Program-made: the position numbers and the translations under genes
Shown here: positions 1 to 9,235 of the stretch, in pieces
How positions within the stretch are numbered: the stretch's first letter is position 1
How the letters are laid out: every line of letters starts with the position of its first letter
The notes under the pieces: model-generated
Seen by the model: the letters and a program-made list of their open reading frames with translations, nothing else
Database searches by the model: none
Told to the model about the DNA's origin: nothing
Source of the DNA: an uncultured Mycobacteriaceae bacterium
Lineage (GTDB): Bacteria > Actinomycetota > Actinomycetes > Mycobacteriales > Mycobacteriaceae
Assembly: GCA_903927745.1 (NCBI GenBank)
Contig: CAIYOH010000076.1
Span: forward strand, 1-37,214
Direction of reading: 5' to 3'
Length of the DNA stretch: 37,214 nucleotides

Positions 1-1
1 C

Positions 2-298
2 CAGGAGGTCAGCGCGGGCCGCTGCGCGGCGATAGCCGTGCCCGACAAGGGCGTGGAGAAACTCGTCGCGATCATCGAAGTCAAGAAGCGCGGCGACTCC
101 GAAGAGGACGTGGCAGAGAAGCTCCGCCAGGTGAAAAGTGACGTGCGGGCCGCTATTTCACAGGCCCACGGACTGAACGTTGCGGACTTGGTGCTGGTCT
201 CGCCCGGTTCGCTTCCGATCACCACCAGCGGCAAGATCAGGCGTGCGCAGTGCGTCGAGGCGTATCGTCGGGGCGAGTTTTCGCGGTTGGACGCGTAG
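2..298 (+). CDS. Long-chain fatty acid-AMP ligase (FadD25-like), C-terminal end, truncated by window start
   Basis: Frame open from base 2 ([31 protein letters not shown]...[26 protein letters not shown]); the TTSGKIRR motif is typical of FAAL/FadD C-termini. Position next to mmpL12 matches the Rv1521-Rv1522c order. Confidence 0.85.
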   Translation, partial: QEVSAGRCAAIAVPDKGVEKLVAIIEVKKRGDSEEDVAEKLRQVKSDVRAAISQAHGLNVADLVLVSPGSLPITTSGKIRRAQCVEAYRRGEFSRLDA

Positions 299-375
299 TC
301 GGACCGGACGTGTAGTCCCGCGTCACACTTGCCACAGGAGTCCCTGGCCGGAGCGCGATGGACTTTGTGCCCGCC

Positions 376-663
376 TCACAGCGACAATTTCGCCGATGCG
401 CGCAGCGCCAAGACCCGCTGGTGGATTCGATGTTCGGTCGAGCGCGGGATATACCTCGGCCCGTAGACACCCCGCCCGATTCGGCGCACCCTGTCCCGTC
501 CCATTTCCCAGCGCAACGCGTCGGAGATGGCCTTGGACGGCCTGCCGCGGAAACCAAAGCCATGGTCGCTGAGTGCGTCGACCAGCTCTCCAACGGTGGC
601 CGGCCCATGGTGGGAAAGGTACCAAGTGAGCACGTAACGCAGCTCGATTCCATGAATCATCAT
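376..663 (-). CDS. Small conserved hypothetical protein, winged-helix-like
   Basis: MMIHGIELRYVLTWYLSHHGPATVGELVDALSDHGFGFRGRPSKAISDALRWEMGRDRVRRIGRGVYGPRYIPRSTEHRIHQRVLAL; composition and helix pattern look like a real protein and resemble a mycobacterial hypothetical family. Start chosen at the MMIHG double ATG. Confidence 0.6.
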   Translation of the reverse strand: MMIHGIELRYVLTWYLSHHGPATVGELVDALSDHGFGFRGRPSKAISDALRWEMGRDRVRRIGRGVYGPRYIPRSTEHRIHQRVLALRASAKLSL

Positions 664-807
664 CGGCGCACCCTCGCACACCGGTGTGACAACACCGCAG
701 TTGTCGCTATGAGGCGGGCACAAAGAGTGTGCCCGCCAGCGCGGAGACGGGTGGGGCGGATGTGACGTGGCTGGTGACTCGGCCTGGGTCAGGCTTGGGT
801 CGGACTC

Positions 808-3800
808 TCAGTGGCTCGTGCCATTGCCCGTGCCGTTGCCCGTGCCCTTGGGATGGCCGTTGCCCTTTGGATGGCCGTTGCCCTTGGGATGGCCGTTGGC
901 GCCGACGGTGACCAGTGCGTGGGACAGAGCCTCGGGGCCGAACAGCGGCAGCGAGTGGCCGAGATAGCGCGTGGGCGCCGGGGTGGTGTCCGAGGGGGTC
1001 GCTGCTTCCCACGTCGAATCACGAAGTTCGACACCCGGATCGAACACGGGAAGCGAGTGGTGGGGAACGCGTTCGACCAATCGAGTGCCGTCTGTGGCCC
1101 GCTTGCCGTTGCCATTCCCATTCGCGCCCGACGGTGCCGCGACCAGGGTCTTGCGGCGCGGAATGACCTGCATGCGTATCAACGAGCCGGCGAGGTTGCG
1201 CAGTTGGCGCTGCTTGGCCGCCTCGGAGGCGACCAACTCGTCTTGCGTCCTCCCCAGTGTTGACGGCCACCAGTTCGCCTTGCCGATCATCGATGCCAGG
1301 GCCGGCACCGTGATCGTTCGCACCAGGAAGGTGTCAATCAAGATCCCCACGCCGAGGACGAAACCGGCCTCGGCCATCGTGTAGATGCTGGCCGTCATCA
1401 GGCCGAACATCGACGCGGCGAAGATCAGGCCGGCGGAGGTGATCACGCCACCGGTCGAACCCACGGTGCGGATCACACCGACGCGCACGCCACTCGGCGA
1501 CTCGTCGCGGATGCGGGAAATGAGCAGCATGTTGTAGTCGGCGCCGACTGCGACCAGCAGGATGAACGAGAGCCCGGGAAGGCTCCAATGCAGGTTTTGG
1601 CCGAGGATGAATTGAAAGACGAGCACGCCGATGCCCATGGCCGACAGGTAGGACAGCAGCACGGAGCCGATCAGGTACAGCGGTGCCACGACCGCTCGCA
1701 GCAGGCCGACCAGGATGATGAACACGATGCCGATGGTGGCGATGATGATGAAAGCGATGTCGTCGTTGTAATAGTCACGCTGGTCGGCGACGCCACCCGG
1801 CAGGCCCACCACCGCGACCCTGGCATCGGCCAGTTCGGTGTTGCGCTGCGCCGCTGTTGCGGCTTTCATGATCTCATCCACCTGCGCCATCGCCTCGCTG
1901 GTGAAGGGATTCAACGAGCTCTGAATGAAATAGCGTGCCGCGTGACCGCTCGGGGCCAGGAAGATCTGGGCCCCCTTCTTGTACTCGTCCCGGTTGGTGA
2001 TCTGTGGCGGCAGGTTGAAGCCGGCCATGGACGGCTTGTCGGCGTCACGCTTCATGTGCAGCAGGAACGCCGACGCGTCGTTCAGCCCGCTGCCGAGTCG
2101 GCGGGTCTGGTCGACGAGTTGCTTCACGCCGCCGGCGATCGCCCGGCTGCCGTCGGCCAGTGCGACCGAACCCTGCTGCGCCCCGGACATCGTGGCCTGC
2201 AGGCCCTTGATGGTCTTCATCGCATTGGAGGCCTGCGTCAGCGTCTGCTGCACGCTGTCGAGCGTCTGGTTGACGCTCTGCCCGCCCTGGCTCTGCAGGT
2301 TGCGCGACATGGCCTTGATCGAGTTCAGGGTTCCGTTGTTGTTGGCCGCGACGATCGCGGCTAGGCCGCTGCGTGACGACACGCAGCTCGGATCGGCGCT
2401 GCATTCAGCGCTGTTGTTCAGCGAGGTCAGCATGGGGCCCCCCCAGGTGGCGATGTCCTGGACGTTGTTCGTGGACGCGCCGAGGTTCTGGGCCAGGGTC
2501 TTCATCTGGGCGGTGTACTGGGCGCCCTGGTCGAGCCCGGCGATCGTCGTGTCGCCGCCCAGCAGTTGTTCCATGGTGGTCAGCGTCGCGACCACCCCGC
2601 TGAGGCTCGTCACCGACTCGTTGACCTGGTCGCGCAGCCCTGCCAGGGCGTCGGCCAGCTGGTTGGAGCCGTTAACCAGCTTATCCAGGTCGTCGTTGTG
2701 GTTCGCGATCTCGCTGGAGGCCTGGTCGAGCTGGCCCCCAACCTCGCCGGCCTGGAACGACAGCTTCATCTGCTCGAAGGGATCTCCGTTGGGCCGGGTC
2801 AGGCCCCGCACCGTCGTGATGCCGGGCACCTGGCTCACCCGGTTCGCCAACTGCTCCAGGTCGGCGAGGGCGGTCGGGGTGCGCAGGTCGTGGGACGAAC
2901 TCACGAACATCACCATCGGGGTCAGGGAGTTCATGGGGAAGTGATGATTCATCAGGGCATAACCCTTGGCGCTGTCGACCGTCTCCGGGATCGTCTTGAG
3001 GTCGTCGTAGTTGAAGCGCATCGCAGCCGTGCAACTGGCCAGGGTGATGAGCACGATCAGGCTCGCGGCCAGGTGGATGCGCGGTCGGCGCACGACGCGG
3101 GTCCCGATGATTCGCCACGTGCGGGTGGTGAGCTCCCGCCGCGGCTTGATCCAGCCACGCCTGCCGGCGAGTACCAGCAGGGCGGGCAGGAAGGTGATGG
3201 CGGCCAGCAGCGCGATGACGATGGAGACCGAAATCGCCGGGCCCACCGCGGAGAAGACTTCCAGTTTGGTGAACACCATCACCGAGAACGTCACGGCGAC
3301 GGTGGCTGCCGACGCGGTGATGACCTTGCCGATGGACATCAGCGCGCTCTTCACCGCCGCGTCCGACTCGGCGCCGTGGCGCACGTAGTCGTGGTAGCGG
3401 CTGATCAAGAAGACGGCGTAGTCGGTCCCGGCGCCCACCAGGACGGCGATCAGCAACACGATGGTCTGGGCGTTGACGGGGAGGCCCATTTCACCGAGCC
3501 CGGAGATCACGCCCTGCGCGGTCGCCACGCAGATCCCGATGTTGAGCAGCGGTATGGACATGGTGACGACGTTGCGGTAGATGATGATCAGGATGATCAG
3601 CACGGCGAGCACCGTGGCAATCGCGATGAAGTCGGCGTCCTCCATCGCCAGCTTGGTCGCCTCGACCACCGTGGCCGCGGGTCCGCTGACGTAGGCGCTC
3701 AGCGTGGTTCCCGCGGTGACCTCTTTAGCGGCGGCTTTGACCCGGTAGTAGGCCGCAGCAGTGGTGGGTGACTGGACGTCACTCGGCACCGTCACCGGCA

Positions 3801-4362
3801 TGATGAAGGCCTTGCCATCCTTACTGGCCAGCAGGTCGCGCATTTCCGGTGAGCCGAACAGGTCCTGGACTGCGAGATTGTCCTCGGTGTCCTGGTGCAG
3901 CTTGGCGACCAGTTTTTTGTAGGTCGCCTCGTCCGCGGGGGTGATGCCCTTCTCGTCGACCAGCAGGACGATCAGCATCGAGTTGGAGCCGCCCCCGCCC
4001 CCGTCCTTACTGTCGCCTTTACTGTCGCCTTTACTGTCGCCATTGCCTCCGCTCCCACCCGTGCCGGCGCTGCCGGGTCTGGCATCGGGTTTGGCGTCGG
4101 CTTTGGGGGCGGGGGTCGTCAGTGGAGCGAATGCAGCGGCCATTTCCTTGGCGATGAGCTGCGTGGGGGCGTCGTCCGGCAGGGCCTTTTGGGGATGTTT
4201 GGCCGCCTCGACCGGCAGGGGCGGAACCGACAGGAACAGGATCGCTGCGATCGCGACCCACGCCGCGATGACGAGCAGGGGCCAGCGCACGACTAGGTCA
4301 CCGAGGCGGTCGAAGAACCCCCCGGGTTTGGCCGCATCACCCGAACTCATCCGTTCAGACAC
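808..4362 (-). CDS. mmpL12: MmpL-family RND transporter (MmpL12-like)
   Basis: 1184 aa; MmpL hallmarks (GAGTDYAVFLISRYHDYVRHG, GADYNMLLISRIRDESPSG), large periplasmic loops; next to the LOS/pks5 cluster. Confidence 0.92.
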   Translation of the reverse strand: MSERMSSGDAAKPGGFFDRLGDLVVRWPLLVIAAWVAIAAILFLSVPPLPVEAAKHPQKALPDDAPTQLIAKEMAAAFAPLTTPAPKADAKPDARPGSAGTGGSGGNGDSKGDSKGDSKDGGGGGSNSMLIVLLVDEKGITPADEATYKKLVAKLHQDTEDNLAVQDLFGSPEMRDLLASKDGKAFIMPVTVPSDVQSPTTAAAYYRVKAAAKEVTAGTTLSAYVSGPAATVVEATKLAMEDADFIAIATVLAVLIILIIIYRNVVTMSIPLLNIGICVATAQGVISGLGEMGLPVNAQTIVLLIAVLVGAGTDYAVFLISRYHDYVRHGAESDAAVKSALMSIGKVITASAATVAVTFSVMVFTKLEVFSAVGPAISVSIVIALLAAITFLPALLVLAGRRGWIKPRRELTTRTWRIIGTRVVRRPRIHLAASLIVLITLASCTAAMRFNYDDLKTIPETVDSAKGYALMNHHFPMNSLTPMVMFVSSSHDLRTPTALADLEQLANRVSQVPGITTVRGLTRPNGDPFEQMKLSFQAGEVGGQLDQASSEIANHNDDLDKLVNGSNQLADALAGLRDQVNESVTSLSGVVATLTTMEQLLGGDTTIAGLDQGAQYTAQMKTLAQNLGASTNNVQDIATWGGPMLTSLNNSAECSADPSCVSSRSGLAAIVAANNNGTLNSIKAMSRNLQSQGGQSVNQTLDSVQQTLTQASNAMKTIKGLQATMSGAQQGSVALADGSRAIAGGVKQLVDQTRRLGSGLNDASAFLLHMKRDADKPSMAGFNLPPQITNRDEYKKGAQIFLAPSGHAARYFIQSSLNPFTSEAMAQVDEIMKAATAAQRNTELADARVAVVGLPGGVADQRDYYNDDIAFIIIATIGIVFIILVGLLRAVVAPLYLIGSVLLSYLSAMGIGVLVFQFILGQNLHWSLPGLSFILLVAVGADYNMLLISRIRDESPSGVRVGVIRTVGSTGGVITSAGLIFAASMFGLMTASIYTMAEAGFVLGVGILIDTFLVRTITVPALASMIGKANWWPSTLGRTQDELVASEAAKQRQLRNLAGSLIRMQVIPRRKTLVAAPSGANGNGNGKRATDGTRLVERVPHHSLPVFDPGVELRDSTWEAATPSDTTPAPTRYLGHSLPLFGPEALSHALVTVGANGHPKGNGHPKGNGHPKGTGNGTGNGTSH
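817..898 (+). repeat. 18-bp tandem repeat (3 units, cccttgggatggccgttg) encoding the GNGHPK repeats at the MmpL C-terminus
   Basis: Units at 845-862, 863-880 and 881-898, followed in the protein by GTGNGTGNGTSH. Confidence 0.85.
4005..4041 (+). repeat. 12-bp tandem repeat (cctttactgtcg) encoding the GDSK repeats in the first MmpL periplasmic loop
   Basis: Directly visible: ccttactgtcg-cctttactgtcg-cctttactgtcg; the protein reads GDSKGDSKGDSKDGGGGG. Confidence 0.85.
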
Positions 4363-4432
4363 TCCCCAACATTACAGATATCTGCCAACCCGTGACGGGA
4401 TCTTCGCGGTGAATCCGTGCGAGAATTTTCTT

Positions 4433-5218
4433 ATGGCCCTCGGATACCGCCTGCAATCAAATCCCCTGGTCGGGAAGCTCACCACCAAGTACTTGCTGCC
4501 GCTGGGCACCCGCCAGGTCGGCGACGACGTGGTGTTCTTCAACTTCGGCTACGAAGAGGACCCGCCGCTGGGCCTGACGCTGTCGGAGTCCGACGAGCCC
4601 AACCGGTACTGCATCCAGCTGTATCACGTGACGGCCGCGCAGACCGACCTCACCGGCCGCGCGGTGTTGGAGGTCAGCTGCGGAGCCGGCGGGGGAGCGT
4701 CGTACATCACGCGCAACCTGGGCCCGGCGTCCTACACGGGCCTGGATCTCAACCCGGCCAGCATCGACAAGTGCCGTGCCAGGCATCGGCTGCCAGGGCT
4801 GGACTTCGTGCAGGGGGACGCGCAGAACCTGCCGTTTCCCGACGAATCCTTCGACGCGGTGATCAACGTCGAAGCCTCCCATCAGTACCCGGACTTCCCG
4901 CGGTTCCTCGACGAGGTGGCGCGTGTGTTGCGCCCCGGCGGGCATTTTCTGTACACGGACTCGCGCCGCGCGCCCGTCGTCGCCGCGTGGGACGCGGCGC
5001 TGGCGAACACCCCGCTGCGCAAGGTCTCCCAGCGGTCGATCGACGCCGAGGCCAAGCGCGGGCTGGCGGCCAACACCCGGCGCAGCCAGGAGCAGATCGG
5101 TCGCCGCCTGCCCGGGTTCGCGAACTCGCTCATCCGGTACGGTGTCGGGATTTTGGACTGGGACCTGCGCCGTGCCGGCGGGATCTCCTACCGCGTGTAT
5201 CACTTCGTGAAGGACTGA
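4433..5218 (+). CDS. SAM-dependent methyltransferase (Rv1523-like)
   Basis: MALGYRLQSNPLVGKLTTKYLLPLG...VLEVSCGAGGGASYITRNLGPASYTGLDLNPASI; class I methyltransferase motif I and typical mycobacterial glycolipid MTase N-terminus. Start set at ATG 4433, not the long ORF start at 3941. Confidence 0.9.
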   Translation: MALGYRLQSNPLVGKLTTKYLLPLGTRQVGDDVVFFNFGYEEDPPLGLTLSESDEPNRYCIQLYHVTAAQTDLTGRAVLEVSCGAGGGASYITRNLGPASYTGLDLNPASIDKCRARHRLPGLDFVQGDAQNLPFPDESFDAVINVEASHQYPDFPRFLDEVARVLRPGGHFLYTDSRRAPVVAAWDAALANTPLRKVSQRSIDAEAKRGLAANTRRSQEQIGRRLPGFANSLIRYGVGILDWDLRRAGGISYRVYHFVKD

Positions 5219-5230
5219 TCGACGCCCGTC

Positions 5231-6490
5231 ATGAAGTTTGCCCTGGCGAGCCACGGAACTCGCGGCGACATCGAACCCTGCGCTGCCGTGGGGCTGGAGC
5301 TTCGCCGCCGGGGGCACGACGTCGTGATGGCGGTTCCGGCGAACCTGGTGGAATTCGCCGAGCAGACCGGGCTGGCCGCGGTCGCCTACGGACCCGACTT
5401 CGTCGAACTCATGGACCCGGCCCTGTTCCGCAACTCCTGGCGGATCCAGAACCCGGTCGCGTTGCTGCGCAAGGCCATGGAGCCCGTCACCCGGGGCTGG
5501 GCAAACACCAACTCGGTGCTCATGTCGATCACGGGCGGGGCCGACCTGCTGCTGACGGGCATCCCGTACCAGGAGGTCGCCGCGAACGTCGCGGAGCACC
5601 GCGGCATTCCCCTCGCCGCGCTGCACACGTTCCCGCAGCGGGTTAACGGCTATGTCGTCCCGATTCCGCCGCTGCCGTTGACCGTGCCGTCGCCGCTGAT
5701 CCGCTCCGGGATGGCGGTGGCGGACTGGACGTACTGGCGCATGACGAAGCAGGCCGAGGACGCTCAACGCCGCGAGCTGGGTCTGCCCAGGGCGACCGGC
5801 CCCGCGTCGCAACGCATGACACGGCGCGGAGCGCTCGAATTGCAGACCTACGACGAATTCTGCTTCCCTGACGTGGCGGCGGAATGGGGCGGGCGGCGGC
5901 CGTTCGTCGGCGCACTCACCCTGGAGCGCACCACCGGCGCCGACGACGACGTCGCGTCGTGGATTGCCGCGGGAACGCCACCGATCTACTTCGGTTTCGG
6001 CAGCATGCCGGTCGAGTCCCCGGCCCGGGCCGTCGCCACGATCGGCGAGGCCTGCGCGGAGCTGGGGGAGCGGGCTTTGGTCTGCTCGGGCGCGAGCGAC
6101 TTCTCCGGAGAGCTGCATGGCGACCACGTGAAGGTGGTGAGCGTGGTCAACCACGCGGCTGTTTTCCCGGTCTGCCGCGCGCTGGTCCACCATGGCGGCG
6201 CCGGAACCACAGCGGCGGGTATGCGGGCCGGAGTGCCGGCGTTGATACTGTGGATCGCCTTCGATCAGCCGATCTGGGCGGGCGTGCTTGAGAAATTGAA
6301 AATTGGTGCAGGGCGGCGTTTTTCGACAACCGACCGGCGCAGTCTGGTTACCGACCTGCGGCGCATTCTCGCTGCCGACTATCGTGCCCGCGCCCTCAAG
6401 GTCGCGAGTCGGATGACCACACCCGCCGACAGCGTCACCCGCGCCGCCGATCTACTGGAGGGGACCGTTCGTCAGGGCCGTTTCGGCTGA
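5231..6490 (+). CDS. GT1-family glycosyltransferase (Rv1524-like)
   Basis: [31 protein letters not shown]...[21 protein letters not shown]/GtfA-type fold motifs. Confidence 0.92.
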   Translation: MKFALASHGTRGDIEPCAAVGLELRRRGHDVVMAVPANLVEFAEQTGLAAVAYGPDFVELMDPALFRNSWRIQNPVALLRKAMEPVTRGWANTNSVLMSITGGADLLLTGIPYQEVAANVAEHRGIPLAALHTFPQRVNGYVVPIPPLPLTVPSPLIRSGMAVADWTYWRMTKQAEDAQRRELGLPRATGPASQRMTRRGALELQTYDEFCFPDVAAEWGGRRPFVGALTLERTTGADDDVASWIAAGTPPIYFGFGSMPVESPARAVATIGEACAELGERALVCSGASDFSGELHGDHVKVVSVVNHAAVFPVCRALVHHGGAGTTAAGMRAGVPALILWIAFDQPIWAGVLEKLKIGAGRRFSTTDRRSLVTDLRRILAADYRARALKVASRMTTPADSVTRAADLLEGTVRQGRFG

Positions 6491-7719
6491 CGGGCCGCGC
6501 GCTCCAGCAGGTCGGCTGCGGTGGCCGCCCCTACTGCGGGCGGAGTCAGCTGAGGGGCGATCGCGCGGGCTCGGGAGGCGCACTCCGGTGCGAGGACGCT
6601 GCGGAGCTGCGCAACAAGCGATCTCAGGTTGATGCGTGAAAGCCGCTTGGCCGACCCGACGTTCAGGCGTTTGACTTGAGTGGCCCAGATGAACTGGTCG
6701 GCCACATCCCACAGGATCAACGTCGGCAGTCCAGCCCGGAGGCTCGCGGCTGTGGTTCCTGCGCCCCCGTGATGCACGGCCGCGCGGCACCGGGGCAGCA
6801 CCGTCGTGTAGTTGAGCTGACCGACGAGTCGCACATGGTCGCCGTGCGCGGCACCCTCGGCGTCGCCGTAGATCACGGCACGCTCGCCCAACTCGGCGCA
6901 TGCCTGCGAGATCATGGCCACCGTGTCGGCGGGGGATCCCACCGGCGTGCTGCCGAAACCGAAGTAGATCGGCGGTGTCCCGGCGGCTATCCACGACGCG
7001 GTCGAATCGTCGGCGTGTCCGCCCTGTTCCAGGGTCAGCGCGCCGACGAAGGGCCGGCGGTCGTTCCACTCCGCCGCGAGCCCCGGAAACAGCACCTGGT
7101 CGTACGCCTGGATCTCCAGTGCCCCGGCGTCGGCCATCCGTTGCGCAGCGGGAACGGCCGTGTCGGGCAGCCCGAGCTCGCGCCGCTGAGCTCGCTCGTT
7201 CTCCCTGGTGATGAACGAATACAGCCGCCACGCGGATGTCAACGTGGCGCGGACGGCGGGCGCGGGCGCCCGCAAGAAGGGGAGCCCGATCTGCCCGTTG
7301 ACCCGCACCGGGAAGTGGTGCAGCGCTGCTACCGGAATACCCTGGTATTCAGCCACATTCGCCACAAGACCGTGGTATGTCTGGCCCGTCATCACCAGGT
7401 CGGCGCCGTCGGACAGTGCGGCGAGCGTCCGGCTCATCTCCGCCCAGCCCTCGACGAACAATTCCCTACCGTCGCGCAGCAGGTTCATCGGGTTCTGGAC
7501 CGTGAAGGCCTGATGGGTGTACTCGGCGACCGCGACGACCTGCTCGCGGGTGTCGGGCCCGTAGGCGACGGCGGACAGGCCGGCCGATTCCACGAAGCCG
7601 ACGAGATTCGGCGGCACGGCCAACCGCACATCGTGTCCACGACGTTGCAGCTCCACGCCCACAGCGGCGCAGGGCTCCACATCGCCGCGGGTGCCGTGCG
7701 CGGCCAGCACACATTTCAA
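6472..7719 (-). CDS. GT1-family glycosyltransferase (Rv1526c-like), paralogue of the preceding gene
   Basis: [31 protein letters not shown]...[18 protein letters not shown]. Confidence 0.92.
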   Translation of the reverse strand: MKCVLAAHGTRGDVEPCAAVGVELQRRGHDVRLAVPPNLVGFVESAGLSAVAYGPDTREQVVAVAEYTHQAFTVQNPMNLLRDGRELFVEGWAEMSRTLAALSDGADLVMTGQTYHGLVANVAEYQGIPVAALHHFPVRVNGQIGLPFLRAPAPAVRATLTSAWRLYSFITRENERAQRRELGLPDTAVPAAQRMADAGALEIQAYDQVLFPGLAAEWNDRRPFVGALTLEQGGHADDSTASWIAAGTPPIYFGFGSTPVGSPADTVAMISQACAELGERAVIYGDAEGAAHGDHVRLVGQLNYTTVLPRCRAAVHHGGAGTTAASLRAGLPTLILWDVADQFIWATQVKRLNVGSAKRLSRINLRSLVAQLRSVLAPECASRARAIAPQLTPPAVGAATAADLLERAARQPKRP

Positions 7720-7731
7720 GGGCGTGGACGG

Positions 7732-9231
7732 CTACCTGACGCGAACCGGAACCACGGCCATGCTGTCCGCGACCACCCGGTCGAACACCGACTTGAGTTG
7801 CTCGGTGAACCGGTTCACCGACTCCCTCGCGATCGGGTTGTTCGGGTGGGACACCATGATGGAGACCTCGTCGAACAGGCGGAAGACCGTCGAGTACATG
7901 TAGGCCGGGCTCCGGCCGTCGGTGAACGCGGTGGCGTTCACGCCGTCCAGCGCGGTCGCGACGACCGCAGACAGGGGAGGCAGACCTGCGTCCATGTAGC
8001 TCATCATGGTGAACTGCGGGCTGGGCTTGCGCAGCTGCGGCGCCAGCTCCAGCACTCGGTCGTAGGGCACGTTTGCACAGCTCATATTGGCGTCGAAGGA
8101 TGCCTGGGCGGCGCGGGCCGTCTCCTCGAATGAGTTCGGGTTGATTGGCACCGTGAACGGCACCACACCGGTGAACCAGCCCACCGTCATGAAGTCCGCG
8201 GGGTTCTTGCGCTTGTCGGTCGGGGTCAGACCGTAATAGGTGTCTTCGCCGGTCATCTCGTAGTGAGCCAGGGCCGCGCAGGCGAACAGACCGCCGCTGA
8301 AGCGGGCACCGGCCCGCTGGCACAGGGCCTCGAAGTGCGCCGTCTGCTCGGGTCCGAGCAGTTGATGCACGTGGACGTCCCCGCCGGTGGGGATGGTCTG
8401 GTCGCCCAGCGGCAGCGGGAAGTCGGGCAGCGTGCCCCCATTGTCCTCGGCGAACTTCACCCAGGTACGAACCTCCGGAGACTCCAGCGTCATGGCGCTC
8501 ACCGTCTGGTGTTCGCGCATGCAGAATTCGTCGTAGCTGGCCGCCGGCGGCAGCGCTACGGGCGCCTTACCCTCCAGGATCGCGTTGTAATTCATCACGA
8601 TCTCGACGTACAGGCCGGCAATCAGCACCGGGTCGCAGTGCAGGTGGTCGACCACCGCGTACAGCGCGAAGCGGTCCTCGTACTGGATGACGCCGAAGCG
8701 GAAGCAGTCCCACTGCAGGGGGTCGGGCGTCGCGGCGACGAGGTCGTGCCACTGTTGCTTGGTCATCGTCCCGTACTGCTTGGCGACGAAGTTGATGTCG
8801 CGCGGGTTCTTCATGGTGTGCCGGACGATGTGCTTGGCATCCTTGTACTCGAACCAGCTGTGGTAGGTCGCGTGGCGCCGCAGGTGGGCGTTGATCACGT
8901 AGGTCATGGTGCGGATGTCGCACTTGCCCGGCACGTCCCAGGAACCCATGACGGTGCGGGAGTAGTCGAGGCCCCGTTCCCGAAAGTCGACGAATCCGCG
9001 AAGGTGGCCGGCCTGCATCGAGCTGGGGGGCACGGGGCTGGCGGGTGACTGCCGCGCCTTGGCGATACAGGCGGGCGTCGGCTGCCAGGTCACGATCTCG
9101 CCCGAACCCGGGTCCCAGTCGTAGGCATTTCCTACCCGCAGGCTGTCGTGCTCAGAGCCTCCACCGATGAACACGGTTCCCTCCTCTGGTCCAACGCCTG
9201 CTGTGTCGTTCATGTCGTCGTTACCGTTCAT
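7732..9231 (-). CDS. PapA-type polyketide-associated acyltransferase
   Basis: 499 aa; condensation-like domain with VVDHLHCDP (HxxxD motif), N-terminal VIGGGSEHDSLRVGN...WQPTPACIAKARQSPASPVPPS typical of the PapA family. Confidence 0.85.
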   Translation of the reverse strand: MNGNDDMNDTAGVGPEEGTVFIGGGSEHDSLRVGNAYDWDPGSGEIVTWQPTPACIAKARQSPASPVPPSSMQAGHLRGFVDFRERGLDYSRTVMGSWDVPGKCDIRTMTYVINAHLRRHATYHSWFEYKDAKHIVRHTMKNPRDINFVAKQYGTMTKQQWHDLVAATPDPLQWDCFRFGVIQYEDRFALYAVVDHLHCDPVLIAGLYVEIVMNYNAILEGKAPVALPPAASYDEFCMREHQTVSAMTLESPEVRTWVKFAEDNGGTLPDFPLPLGDQTIPTGGDVHVHQLLGPEQTAHFEALCQRAGARFSGGLFACAALAHYEMTGEDTYYGLTPTDKRKNPADFMTVGWFTGVVPFTVPINPNSFEETARAAQASFDANMSCANVPYDRVLELAPQLRKPSPQFTMMSYMDAGLPPLSAVVATALDGVNATAFTDGRSPAYMYSTVFRLFDEVSIMVSHPNNPIARESVNRFTEQLKSVFDRVVADSMAVVPVRVR

Positions 9232-9235
9232 TCCG

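Noticed and set aside
2566-3771. 401-aa plus-strand ORF inside mmpL12
   Set aside because: Antisense to a clear MmpL CDS; His/Asp/Gly-rich shadow composition.
4375-4384. Short palindrome CAGATATCTG in the mmpL12/methyltransferase gap
   Set aside because: Only 10 bp; could occur by chance and has no supporting second site.
4457-6193. 578-aa minus-strand ORF across the methyltransferase and glycosyltransferase
   Set aside because: Overlaps two well-supported genes on the opposite strand; translation looks like a GC-rich shadow frame.
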